Shown: piece by piece, positions 31,411 through 42,124 of the stretch
Layout of the letters: every line of letters starts with the position of its first letter
How positions within the stretch are numbered: the stretch's first letter is position 1
DNA from: Mesostigma viride
Lineage: Eukaryota; Streptophyta; Mesostigmatophyceae; Mesostigmatales; Mesostigmataceae
Reading direction: 5' to 3'
DNA length: 64,000 bases
NCBI GenBank assembly: GCA_009746045.1
Contig: RPFO01000015.1
Location: 2,140,998-2,204,997, forward strand
Made by a program: the position numbers and the translations under genes
Notes under the pieces: model-generated
Told to the model about the DNA's origin: nothing
The model's database searches: none
Seen by the model: only the letters and a program-made list of their open reading frames with translations

Positions 31411-32603
31411 ATGACAGAAATTATGATCATTTTGCCTACTCCTCCCTTCGTGAACAATATACTGTTCCCTTCTCCTATGGGCACCATCCTGAAACGGTGG
31501 CCCCTTCTAGACCCCTATCCAAAACCTTTCCTCTTCCTTCTTTCTATCCCTCGTATGTAGCAGTGGAAGACAGTGGTCCTATGGGTAAATCTGATCCTTC
31601 CCATCCTCCTAAGCCCCCTGCTCTTCCCCTCTTTGCTAACCTCCCCAAGTTGGATGTCAAGTCTACCCCTCAACAGTTTTTCACTTTTATTATGTTGCTT
31701 ACCCAGAACACAGAGTCGTGGCAAAATCATAATAGATGGCGTCTCCCTGATGCTGTATTAGTCCCTCACTATCTTACTACCTGTATTACCCCTGAGCTTG
31801 CTAACCTCATTCAGTGTGAATCCTTGGCCTCTCATGCCTACCCTAACTCAGTAGCAGAATTGTCTCAGTAGCGATTAGAGAGCCTTTTAGTTCCTCCTGA
31901 TGCAGATTGGCAGGATAGATTAGCCTTTGGTACCTTGCAGCAGGGTACTAAGCCGTTTAGGGAATATATGAAAGAATTGGATGCTCAGATGGTACGAATT
32001 AGGGATTTGTCGGGCGCAGAAGTACGTGCTCGTTTCCTACAAGGCCTCAGTAGACCCTTGTTACGTGAGGTAAAGCGCCAGTTCTCTGCCTACCGTTTTA
32101 CTGATCTACCCCTCAAGCATGTGCGCCAGCATCTCTTACGAGTAGCAGATTTCTTTACCACCCCTTCTCTTCCTACCCGTTCCCGTATTAATAACATTAG
32201 CCTTACCCCTGAGGAGGAGAACTCCTATGTAGAAGAATTAGACATTTGTGTTACTGACCTTTCGGCTCTGGATGTCTCCCATATCACATGCTATCATTGT
32301 AAGGAAGTAGGTCATCTTAAACGTGAGTGCCCCAAGTTCCTTTCGGGTGCTCCCCCTCATCCCGGTGCTCGCCCTCCTCGTACCCCTCAGCGTGCTCCTA
32401 TTCGTCCCACTCCAGGACGCATTCCCTCAGCTACCGGGCCTAGGAGGCTGAATGCTGTGCAGACAGGACCCTCAGGGTTCCCCTATGATAATCAGGCTCC
32501 TGCACCCTCTTCGCTCCCTCGTGACCCTCCAGCAGTGGCTTTTTCGCCAGGGTCTTCTTCGGGGTTAGTTCCTATGGATTTGGGGGGGGAGGGGGAACAG
32601 TAG
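31401..32603 (+). CDS. Gag core with CCHC zinc knuckle (one in-frame stop)
   Basis: A 401-codon frame interrupted by a single TAG at 31869-31871. The part before the stop (PKLDVKSTPQQFFTFIMLL ... YLTTCITPEL) and the part after (FREYMKELDAQ ... RARFLQGLSRPLLREV) look like the two helical halves of a Ty3/gypsy capsid. A CCHC knuckle, CYHCKEVGHLKREC, lies near 32288-32330, followed by a Pro/Arg-rich tail. It packages element RNA and forms the particle in working relatives. It ends TTG GGG GGG GAG GGG GAA CAG TAG, with protease in the -1 frame. Confidence 0.75.
32582..32588 (+). promoter_or_regulatory. Candidate -1 ribosomal frameshift site (G GGG GGG)
   Basis: In the gag frame the codons are TTG GGG GGG GAG, so the heptamer G GGG GGG has the X XXY YYZ phasing required for -1 slippage. 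The -1 frame is open from here through the protease ORF to 33271, while gag stops 15 bases downstream of the slip site. Confidence 0.5.
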
Positions 32604-33271
32604 GCCTGTCAGCCGGGGGTAACCTGGACAGGTCCTTAGATAATACCCCAGATAATCATTTTTGCCAGCCTGTTTTTATAACTTCTGTAGGAGCTGAATC
32701 ATCCCTACCACTACGTGTCCGTCCTCTTATGTTTTTGAATGGTGGCTTAACCGTTCCCCACACTGTTGTAGACCCCTTCTTGCATGCTGATGAACTTTTG
32801 AATGTCTCTGTGTTAGTGGATAGCGGTGCGGCTAGCTCCTTTGTGAGCAAGGCCCTAGTTAGGCGTTTAGGACTAGTCCCTATCCCTCACACCAAGCCTG
32901 TCACTGTCCATTATGCTGACGGTCGCACCAGTCATTCCACGGGTACGGTGTCCCTTCCCCTGGTCATACAAGGACGTACTGTCAACCTGACGGCCACGAT
33001 AGGCCCTATCACTACCGCTGATGTATTACTAGGATCAGATTGGCACCAGGATAGTAAGATTACTATTAATTATGATACCATGGTCATCTGGTTTCCAGAT
33101 AGCTCTTACTGGGTACCGGAACGTCATTATAGAGTAGAAAATTTATCCTTGGTAGATATTACTCCTCCTACACCTGTTGATCCTCCTGTAAGACCTATAC
33201 CTGAAGTATTAATGTCCAATGATGAATTGCGATCTGAACTAAAGGAATATGGGGTGGTTTTACCGGATTAG
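32604..33271 (+). CDS. Retroviral-type aspartic protease of the LTR element
   Basis: The open frame extends upstream of the first ATG (32729) into the gag overlap, fitting expression as Gag-Pro by -1 frameshifting. The active-site loop is VLVDSGAASSFVS (catalytic Asp in DSG). The second conserved block is TADVLLGSDWH, matching the ILG-type motif of retropepsins. A linker (RVENLSLVDITPPTPVDPP) leads to ELKEYGVVLPD, where pol would continue towards RT. The frame ends at TAG 33269-33271, created at the border of an inverted repeat (33268). RT, RNase H and integrase are absent. Confidence 0.75.
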
Positions 33272-33307
33272 GATACATTTGCACGGCTTCATTTGAATGT
33301 ATCCTAA
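33268..33307. repeat. 12-bp inverted repeat at the retrotransposon breakpoint
   Basis: TTAGGATACATT (33268-33279) and AATGTATCCTAA (33296-33307) flank 16 bases. They mark the point where pol is cut, so this may be the end of another insertion. Confidence 0.6.
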
Positions 33308-33358
33308 ATGCACCATTGGCAAACATGGTTTCTGGACATGGTCAATATCATTCATATG

Positions 33359-33391
33359 TTTGGCAAGCATGATATGATCATGCTTGCCAAA
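33359..33391. repeat. Perfect 15-bp hairpin with 3-base loop
   Basis: TTTGGCAAGCATGAT (33359-33373) and ATCATGCTTGCCAAA (33377-33391) around ATG. The upstream region has a related TTGGCAAACATGG, suggesting repeat decay. Confidence 0.8.
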
Positions 33392-34453
33392 GATGTCGTC
33401 TCTTTTCATAGTAGTATTTCACACATATATTATCGGCCTCGGCGTGCCATGCTTCCACGTTTGTTGTCTCTTTTCATATATTGTAAATATGATCAATAAA
33501 ATTCCAAACATGACCATGTTGGAGACTTCAAGTGGAGCATCATGATTACTGTTTTCACTATTACGTAACCCATGGTTCATGTTAACATGGCATAATGAGC
33601 AATCCTATTGACCCCATGACTAATGGTGAAGTTAATAAAGTTACATCGTGGCACGTCACTATAGCATCAAGTTGCATCATTGTGCATAAAGTAGTTTAGC
33701 ACTGAGTTGGCATGCCAACACCAGGTACACTAAATAAATTAAAACCAGAATTGATAAACAACCCAGTATCCAAATACAGTATCCATATATATGCAGGTCG
33801 TACTACAGGTACAGCCACGGCTGCCACGCGGCTTCTGCAGCGAGCTCTTTCTCCTAGACAATTGCTCTACTGGTCCCTACAGGTCGGTCGACTTGGACCA
33901 TGATGCGTCAAGAACCGTTAATTGACCGACTTAAACAAGATGTTTGTCTACATGCAGCTGTCTGCACCTAACTAACGCGAAACCGCGTGCTACCAAATAT
34001 AGCGGGAAATGCATGAGTAACACATGTCAACGCACAACCGGTGGAAATCACGCGATACCAACCGCGGCAACAGTGGTGTGAACATAGCGGGCACTGCCAT
34101 GCAAAAAGCACCAGCAGCGGCATCAGTAGCAAATTGTAGTAGCGGAACAATAGCCACTACATCAATGCAACAACACATCAGCCCAGCAACACAGCAGCAG
34201 CATGACCGTAGCACAGCAGCAGCACAACTGTAGCTCAGCAGCACGGCCGCAATGCAGCAGTGCATCAACACAGCAGCACGGCAGCAGCACGACAGCAATA
34301 CATCAGCGGCACGGCAGCAATGCAGCAACACATCAGCACAACAGCACAACAGCAGCACGGCAGCAATGCAGCAACAGTAGCATGGCAGCACAGCAGCAGC
34401 AGCAGCAGCAGCAGCACATGAGCAGCTCAATGACAACAACCGCTGCTCGCGCT
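33392..34453. other. Non-coding region with CAG-rich simple repeat
   Basis: AT-rich sequence to about 34000, then a GCA/CAG-rich degenerate repeat (about 34190-34425). No gene supported; the Cys/Ala and Gln/His ORFs here are repeat artefacts. CATATATATGCAGG at about 33785 resembles a motif at 29295. Confidence 0.5.
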
Positions 34454-37400
34454 TCAGCAGTCGTCGTCGTCGTCGTCATCGTCATCGGCAAGGATGAGCG
34501 CTCGCTTCCGACGCCGGGAGGCGCCTGCGTTGTTGTTCTCCGCCACATCGTCGCTGGGTGGAACCATCTCGCGCAATCGAGCCTCGGCCAGGGTGATATC
34601 CGGCGCTTGCAACGCAGGGACGACCACACCGGGGCACCCGCAGATCTGTGCCTCCAGCTCGTGGAGAGGCACGCAAGAAACCGCGTCCTCCTCCCAACGG
34701 GCACCCCAGTACATGGCTACCATGTCGTTTTGCGTGTCGACAACAGCGACACGACCATGGTACCTGCCGTCCCGGCTTTCGGTGCGACCGTCCGCGGATG
34801 TCACACGCTCCGACGCCCAATGACACACGACTTGCCCTACGAGGTTGCGGCTGCCACTCTTGACCTGCAGCTTATGCCTTCCCAGCATGCCTTCGCCATG
34901 CCGACGATGCCCTTCGAGCATTCAGCATCTTGCCACTTCACGACCGGGTGTTCCGCGTCATAGGGCACCTCCTTCAGCGCCTTTAGGCACTCCTTGGTGA
35001 GCTTTTTGTTCGCACCCAAGGAGACTGCATGGGGCGGCTGACCTCGCTTGCCCACCACTTGTGTCAAGACGAGGTCTGACGCGGTGATGATCACCGTGTG
35101 CGCCGCAGTGGTTGGCGGATGGGGCCATTGCGCAATGTCTGGGTTCCACGGGTGCCACGTGTCACGCAAATGCTTAGCGCGGTATACAAAGAGCTCAATA
35201 GAAGGTTGGCCGCCATCCTCCTTCGCAACCACCTCCTTGATGATGCCAAAGAGGACTGGAGTCCACGTGAGCTTCGAGTTGCAGAGAATACCAGCTGAAG
35301 GGTGCCAGTATAGAACAGCGGAGCCTTTCTCAACGCCTTGCATGCGCTTCAAGTAAGCGACCTTGGCTGTCATGGCCCTGTCTTCTGCCGCCCATTCCTG
35401 CTGTGTGTGGCCATCATGAAGAACTCGGTCTACCAGCGGGGTGACGCGCACCGCCTCTGCGTCGACCAACGCCATGAAGTGCTCTTCTTGCGTCGGTGGT
35501 GGTTCAGGCGCTGCATCGTGCTCACGCAGGGCGGAGATGTCCGCGCGAGATGGCCACGGCAAAGGGCGCCACTCCTCAGGCACCTCCTCAGGGGCATGTG
35601 GGACTTTTGCGAAAAAGGCCTCGTTTGGCTTGATGGTGTCGGGCGGAAAGTACCACTGCCAGATGCCATGGGGCAACTTCTCGACCCTTGTTTTGATCGA
35701 CTCCAGCTCCTTCCCCAGAAACTCCATGTTCAATGGTGCGAAGGCTGGGGTGTCCTGCAACATCGGAATGCGGTCTGGATCCACAAGTCGGACGCCAAAC
35801 AGCGGCCGCCCCTCCGCATCAAACTTGTAAGGCTGTGTCATCGCCTTCCCGCACCGTGGCGCGCCTTCCTGTCGAGTCCCCGCGGGCTGCCACGGCGTCT
35901 TTTGGGACTCCGTGGTCCGGTAGGACAACCAGGTCTCTGCGTTGCCCTGTACCTGGAAGAAGACGGCGTGGTGCACCTTCATTGAGCGACCGCGTTTTTC
36001 AGGCACCGGCTGTGCCGCTCCGCCGCCCGCCGGCTGCGCCGCCGGCCCGCCGCGCGCCGGCTGCCCCGCCCCGCCGCCCGTCGACTGCCCCGCCCCGCCG
36101 CCCGTCGACAGCCCCGCCCCGCCGCATGCCAGCTGTGCCGGCCCGCCGCCCACGCGCGCCGGCAGCGCCGCTGGCCCCCGCGCGCGACGGCCCTGCCCCG
36201 CCGCCCGTCGACTGCCCCGCCCCGCCGCCCGTCGACAGCCCCGCCCCGCCGCCCACGCGCGCCGGCAGCGCCGCTGGCCCCCGCGCGCCGACGGCCCTGC
36301 CCCGCCGCCCGTCGACTGCCCCGCCCCGCCGCCCGTCGACAGCCCCGCCCCGCCGCCCACGCGCGCCGGCAGCGCCGCTGGCCCCCCGCGCGCCGACGGC
36401 CCTGCCCGCCGCCCGTCGACTGCCCCGCCCCGCCGCCCGTCGACAGCCCCGCCCCGCCGCCCACGCGCGCCGGCAGCACCGCTGGCCCCCGCACGCCGAC
36501 GGCCCTGCCCCGCCGCCCGTCGACTGCCCCGCCCCGCCGCCCGTCGACAGCCCCGCCCCGCCGCCCACGCGCGCCGGCAGCGCCGCTGGCCCCCGCGCGC
36601 CGACGGCCCTGCCCCGCCGCCCGTCGACTGCCCCGCCCCGCCGCCCGTCGACAGCCCCGCCCCGCCGCCCACGCGCGCCGGCAGCGCCGCTGGCCCCCCG
36701 CGCGCCGACGGCCCTGCCCCGCCGCCCGTCGACTGCCCCGCCCCGCCGCCCGTCGACAGCCCCGCCCCGCCGCCCACGCGCGCCGGCAGCGCCGCTGGCC
36801 CCCGCGCGCCGACGGCCCTGACCCGCCGCCCGTCGACTGCCCCGCCCCGCCGCCCGTCGACTGCCCCGCCCCGCCGCCCGTCGACAGCCCCGCCCCGCCG
36901 CCCACGCGCGCCGGCAGCACCGCTGGCCCCCGCACGCCGACGGCCCTGCCCCGCCGCCCGTCGACTGCCCCGCCCCGCCGCCCGTCGACAGCCCCGCCCC
37001 GCCGCCCACGCGCGCCGGCAGCGCCGCTGGCCCCCCGCACGCCGACCGCCCTGCCCCGCCGCCCGTCGACTGCCCCGCCCCGCCGCCCGTCGACAGCCCC
37101 GCCCCGCCGCATGCCAGCTGCGCCGGCCCGCCGCCCGCGCGCGCCGGCTGCGCCACTGGCCCGCCGCCCGTCGACTGCCCCGCCCCGCCACCCGCCGACT
37201 GCCCCGCCCCGCCGCGCACCGGCAGCGCCGCCCCGCCGCCCGCCGACTGCCCCGCCCCGCCGCGTGCCGGCTGCGCCGCCGCTGCCGCCCCGCCGCGCAC
37301 CGATGGCGCCGCCCCTCCGTGCGCCGGCTGCGCCTCGCTGCACGCAGGCTGCACGACATCACCACGCACCCTGGTGACCTTGATAACCTGATCCTCCCTA

Positions 37401-39204
37401 CCGGTCATCCAATCTACCGAGCTGCACCAACCGGCAAACGACTCGCGCTGCAACGGAGTGAGAAAGTTCCTGACATCGTAAGCGACCCCCAATACCTTGA
37501 CCTCCGTGCCAGCGGGGACGGTCGAGTTGCAGTTCGCAGCTGCACCACTAGGCTGACGGAATGCCTCTTCTATGGCCGCCACCCAGCTCTCCAAAGTTGG
37601 GTACTTGTGCACGAAGCTAGGCCCCCCCGCCACAGCGTGTCTCATGTAGGCCACAAGCACGCCGAATTTCTGATCTGGGTCGGCGTGCGTGTGGCCCACG
37701 AGCATGCGGTGCATTTCGACGACGTCGAAGAAGCCAACATGCATATGCCTAACCTAAAACATAATTGCAATATATGGGCCACAATAGCCACCATGCAAAC
37801 AGTAAGACGGTGTGATTCCGGTTTTCACTCCCACCGTCCAGTTGCAGGACCAAACACCTGGGCATGTGCGGCAGCCCCGCCCTCCTCCATGGCTGGTCCC
37901 TCATCAACTGCGCCAGGATGTGCATCAGCATCGTGACGGTGACACTGCCGGAGAGGTTGTCGGTCATGAGGACCCATGCGAGAACGATGAACCACATCGC
38001 CTTGTACCCATGGACGGCCGCACAGAAGAGCGAGAACGGCATCATGCCACCTGCATAGCTGCCCCATGAGTCGGGCCCCCCCACCAGCTTCGGCCAGTAT
38101 GTCTTGGCGTGATCCAGCTTGTCGAGGTTGATCGACAAAATGGCCGTCAACATGCATAGCGGCCACCATCGCGCAGGCAAGCTCGCGCCTCAACCAATAG
38201 TTCTGGCGGGTAAACCAGGCCAGAGCGACATGCTGCTTGATTTGGTTGTCGACGTACTTCCGTTGTGCCTCAGTTGAAGCACCGCGGCGCCGCATGCGCA
38301 GTTCCACGCAGTCCGCGCAGTGACCGGTGCTCTTGTTGTGCGGGCATACCACCACCTTCGGGCTCCTCTGCCCTGGGAAGTAGTCGCCTTTGCAGTAGGT
38401 GCGCCAGATGCGGTAGAATGCGTTGTAGCCTAGCACCTGGGCCCCTTCCCCCGCTTCTGCCACCACGTCTTCAACGTACATGGCGTGCATCTCCTTGATG
38501 GACATGACGTCCATGAAGACAACGCCAGCATGAGTCGGGTCATGGTCTGCGATCTGCTGCACCAACTCGTGCATCCACATTGCTGCGTGTTCGCCAACCT
38601 CCGAACGCCCCCGAGCATCACGCTCAGGTGGTGCGTGCTCCAGACCAACACCGAAAGTCGCTAGGTCGTTGGGATGCACGGTCAGGAAATACTCCTTCGC
38701 CGACACGACCGACGCCACCAGATTGTTCCAAGTCGCCCGGGTAACGCCGGCCATCTTCCGGATGGCAGATGCACAACCGGTGACGGTGTACATGCACCCC
38801 GCAATCACCACGTCCACGTGTAAAGGGCCGGTAATGATGTACTTCTTGTAACGGCCACCGTCGGCAGGGGATTCTACCTCGATGTTGCCCACGCCGGCCG
38901 ACCGGATCACGTCGCAAAGGGAGGCCATGCGCTGCTGGTCCGTTTGGTTGTACAGGAACTCTCGAAAGGCAGTCCACGACCTGGTATCGGTAAGTAAGGT
39001 GCCCACCTTCTCGAGGCAATGCTCCCCACAAGTCGGACCGCACTTCCTGGCCTTGGCGATGTCCTTGTCAACGGACTTCAATTTGGAGGCGAGAAGCCGG
39101 GCGCCATCTTTCTTCCCACTGCGCTTCGCTCGAGAGGAAGACGTGCCGGGCCCCATTTCCGTGTGAAGCAGGTCGTCGTCAGAGCCGTCAGAATGTCGCC
39201 CCAA
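34454..39204 (-). pseudogene. DGGSEN / GHTHxDxDQ-family (DUF7869-like) protein, copy 2, with frame disruptions
   Basis: Read from 39204 down. Part 1: a charged N-terminus with a Lys-rich segment, a CGPTCGEHCL cysteine group, TWNNLVASVVSAKEYF, HAGVVFMDVMSIKEMHAMYVE, and a second Cys group (CPHNKSTGHCADCVEL). Near 38150 the frame shifts; 38155-37750 then encodes INLDKLDHAKTYWPKLVGG and VLQLDGGSENRNHTVLLF. It breaks at an ATATATGGGCC-type sequence (37765-37790; a 38-base GT...AG stretch could be an intron). The next frame (37744) gives HVGFFDVVEMHRMLVGHTH and ADPDQKFG. A 1.3-kb low-complexity array follows (36000-37350). The C-terminal half (36000-34840) has a globular look, and near 34880 another shift leads to a chromo/Tudor-like stretch (HGRVAVVDTQNDMVAMYWG) ending in poly-Asp. 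At least two indels make it a likely pseudogene or an intron-containing TE gene. Confidence 0.5.
36000..37350. repeat. About 104-bp minisatellite inside the DGGSEN-family gene
   Basis: Units carry two or three GCCCGTCGAC blocks and one CCCACGCGCGCCGGCAGC block. Spacing of the ACGGCCCTG landmark runs 105, 103, 104, 105, 104, 128, 105 between 36291 and 37045. Most units are not multiples of three, yet all three minus frames and two plus frames stay open, because the unit lacks stop codons. Confidence 0.85.
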
Positions 39205-39272
39205 CTAGCTTCAGAACTCGCATCCGAATCCACCAGGTCTGGCACATCCCATTCTTCATCCATGTTAATAGG

Positions 39273-39690
39273 AAATCTACTGTATTACACCCGGTGGTGC
39301 TTGGACAGAAGCAAGAAACCCCGCCCACCGCTCAAATGTGGCGCCCAACAAAGCCCCAAACTGATTTCTTCAATAAGTCTACTGTTCTACATCCGGTGGT
39401 GGATGGACACAAGCAATAAAGGCCCCGCCCACACCTCAGATTTCTTTAGAAAATCTACTGATCTACATTCGATGGCGCCTTCACAGAAGCAGGAAACTCC
39501 GCCCACCGGTCAAATGTGACGCCCAACAAAGCCCCAACTGATTTCTTCAAGAAGTATACTGTTTTACACCCGGTAGTGCTTGGACAGAAGCACTATGTAA
39601 AGCCCGCCCACACATCGGATTTCTTTACGAAAAACCTGTTTTACATTCGATGGGGTCTTGACAGATTCAAGCAGCAATACTCGGGGTGGT
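39273..39690. repeat. Dimeric tandem repeat of about 180 bp
   Basis: The landmark TCTACTG...TACA..CGGTGG recurs at 39276, 39378, 39454, 39555 and 39635. Spacing alternates about 102 and 78 bases, i.e. a two-part unit repeated about 2.3 times. It lies directly upstream of the DGGSEN-family gene start and may be that element's subterminal or promoter repeat. Confidence 0.65.
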
Positions 39691-40099
39691 TTGTTTGGAT
39701 TAGGACAGATTTGTCCATTTAGGACAGATCTGCAGCAAAGTAAGGAAAACACTATATCATGATCCTTTTTGATGAGCCTTGCTGTGCTGGACATGAATAT
39801 CTCACAACCCACGCATTTTCCAGGGTATAAATAGAAGTAAAAATACGCGATTTTGTATCCCATGCCAATGAAATAGCACCCAATATAAATGATATGCTCA
39901 AAATGCCATGAGTACATGCCAGCATGCACCCCAAGGTGCGGGCCTTGCGGCGTCTAGCATCACGGGGCCCGGCCCACGTAAGGAGGTGCCGGCCAGGCTG
40001 AGCTGGGCGCAGTCCCGCGGGGGGGCCACGTGAGGTGTCTACCTGTGTGGTTGGTGCGAGCTAAGTGGCCTACTAGCTGCAGGCGCCGCTGCTGCTGAT
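39691..40099. other. Non-coding spacer
   Basis: No gene recognised; ordinary sequence between the dimeric repeat and a LINE fragment. Confidence 0.4.
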
Positions 40100-40680
40100 A
40101 TATGGCATGCCGAGGTACAGGTCCTCATTGCAGACATGAGCAGCATAGCCTACTCTGAAAATGGATCGCAGCATATTGGTGACGGCGCCGTCCAGCTTTC
40201 GGGCCAGGTCGGCGGTGAGGGTCCACGTCTCGGCCCCATTCGTAAGAACAGGAAGGACGAGGACCTTAACCCAGGGTTAAACAGGTCCTGTTTCTCGATC
40301 TTGCCCAGGGGCTTGCGCCACAGGGCCCGGTACTGGCGTAAAGCATGCCAGGCGAGGGAGATGCGGTGGTCCACATCAGCCTCGCAGCTGGGGAGGAGGC
40401 TGCCCAGCAGCTTGACACAGTCCCGATCGATACAGGACTCGAGAGCCGTCAAGGAGAAAGAGGGCGGGCGGTGGGTGAGTGAGCCCAATCGCCAGAGCCT
40501 CTGTCTTCTTGCTGACCTCAAGCCCCACTGCGCGGGACTTGATAGCTAGGCAGTCAAGCCACGTCTGCACGTGCCCAGTGTCCTCGAAGAGGGTGGTGTC
40601 ATCTTCTGCATAGATGATGTCCGCCAGCCGAATCTCCGTTTCCGCCCCGCCATGCCAGAAACGGTTGTCCCATGACGCAG
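40100..40680 (-). mobile_element. LINE reverse-transcriptase fragment
   Basis: The minus strand near 40640-40590 encodes ETEIRLADIIYAEDDTTLF (RT catalytic box region with a one-codon disturbance). Then come WLDCLAIKSRAVGLEVSKKT and KLLGSLLPSCEADVDHRISL, parallel to the LINE at 7.8-8.1 kb and continuing the RT piece at 25.6-26.0 kb. Frames are broken. A detached piece of the same LINE tail (ACCACGGCCCGAATCACTAT) lies at about 40857. Confidence 0.65.
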
Positions 40681-41430
40681 TCTACGTGACATTCATTCAT
40701 AATACATTACGTGTAGTACGTGTACATTCATTACTTCATACTAATTAATTACTTGCTTACTTATTCATTGATTAATATACTCACGTTAATCAATTAATTA
40801 CTGTGAGTCATACCTCATGCTTCATTATCCACAGTTTCTAGTGACAGGGTTGCAGGTACCACGGCCCGAATCACTATGCTTACCAAATTTGGTAACATGG
40901 GGAGCCCCCACCGACTGTAGAGCGGTAAGGCCAAATACGGAGGGATAAGAACATGGAGAGTTATATAACCTAGATCATTAGCTAGCACATGGAACACTAC
41001 TACCTACAATACACATGACATGACGCCACCATATAGCTAACATGCCTGGGCAACGTGATCGACATAAAGGCAGGTGCTTGGTCAGTTAGCTCTTCAGTTT
41101 ATAGCTCCACCCATTGCTGGACTCTCACGGATTTGTTGCAGTGTCGGCCCGCATGCCTAGTCAACGCCGGCATGAATAATCAGGACTGGCACCTAGCTCG
41201 GTTGATGGCCAACGGTGAGATGTCCGCTGTCTGCGTCAACACAACCAAACATGCAAGGAGGGCAAAAAATCAACCTAGAAATGACCAACACGCGTGTGCA
41301 CACACACACATGCACTCACACAAAGGAATGTCAAGCTATGGGCGAAACATGCTTCTTTCTTTTTGCCTATTCACTTAACTTGCATGCAAATGTACACGCA
41401 AAAAGAAAACTTGGGTGAGAGAGAGGATGC
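40681..41430. other. AT-rich non-coding region with a LINE tail remnant
   Basis: 40690-40800 is rich in ATTAATT-type motifs. 40838-40930 is a LINE tail remnant in minus orientation. The rest shows no gene. Confidence 0.45.
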
Positions 41431-41431
41431 A

Positions 41432-41818
41432 GGGAGGGAGGGAGGGAGGGAGGGAGGGAGGGAGGGAGGGAGGGAGGGAGGGAGGGGAGGGAGGGAGGGA
41501 GGGAGGGAGGGAGGGAGGGAGGAGGGAGGGAGGAGGGAGGGAGGGAGGGAGGGAGGGAGGGAGGGAGGGAGGGAGGGAGGGAGGGAGGGAGGGAGGGAGG
41601 GAGGGAGGGGGAGGGAGGGAGGGAGGGAGGGAGGGAGGGAGGGAGGGAGGGAGGGAGGGAGGGAGGGAGGGAGGGAGGGAGGGAGGGAGGGAGGGAGGAG
41701 GAGGGAGGGAGGGAGGAGGAGGGAGGAGGGAGGGAGGAGGGAGGGAGGAGGGAGGGAGGGAGGGAGGGAGGGAGGGAGGGAGGGAGGGAGGGAGGGAGGG
41801 AGGGAGGGAGGGAGGGAG
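41432..41818. repeat. (GGGA)n tetranucleotide array
   Basis: About 390 bases of GGGA with occasional GGA units, wholly purine on the plus strand. Long Arg/Glu/Gly ORFs here are repeat artefacts. Confidence 0.95.
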
Positions 41819-41851
41819 CCCTATCCCATGCCCTGCCACCCTACTATGCAA

Positions 41852-42124
41852 CCCACGCCCACGCCCACGCCCACGCCCACGCCCACGCCCACGCCCACGC
41901 CCACGCCCACGCCCATGCCCACGCCCCTGCCCCCGCACCCGCCCATTCTCACCCACGCCCACGCCCACGCCCACGCCCACGCCCACGCCCACGCCCACGC
42001 CCACGCCCACGCCCACGCCCACGCCCACGCCCACGCCCACGCCCACGCCCACGCCCACGCCCACGCCCACCCACGCCCACGCCCACGCCCACGCCCACGC
42101 CCACGCCCACGCCCATGCCCACGC
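41852..42124. repeat. (CCCACG)n hexanucleotide array
   Basis: About 270 bases of CCCACG units with a small break near 41915-41950. Wholly open in all frames; no real gene. Not the common plant-type or Chlamydomonas-type telomere unit. Confidence 0.93.

Larger units (their letters stand above)
27449..33271 (+). mobile_element. Ty3/gypsy-like LTR retrotransposon, 3'-truncated, with nested insertion
   Basis: Order: 5' LTR (27449-28003), primer-binding site (28005), LTR-initiated ORF (27847-28152), viroplasmin-domain ORF (28519-28911), [1.84-kb piggyBac-type insertion 28997-30838], Gag-like ORFs (30880-32603) and protease (to 33271). The rest of pol (RT, RNase H, integrase) and the 3' LTR are missing. 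The protease frame ends at the edge of an inverted repeat beginning 33268. Assignment to Ty3/gypsy rests on gag, knuckle and protease style only, since no RT is present. Confidence 0.65.

Noticed and set aside
33990-34439. Cys/Ala/Val-rich 149-codon minus ORF
   Set aside because: Encoded by a degenerate CAG/GCA repeat.
35733-37936. Plus-strand Pro/Ala/Arg-rich ORFs of 362 and 664 codons
   Set aside because: Antisense of the 104-bp minisatellite; conserved protein blocks on both sides lie on the minus strand.
41852-42124. Interstitial telomere repeat
   Set aside because: CCCACG is not the TTTAGGG or TTTTAGGG unit known in plants and green algae, and no such unit is present nearby.
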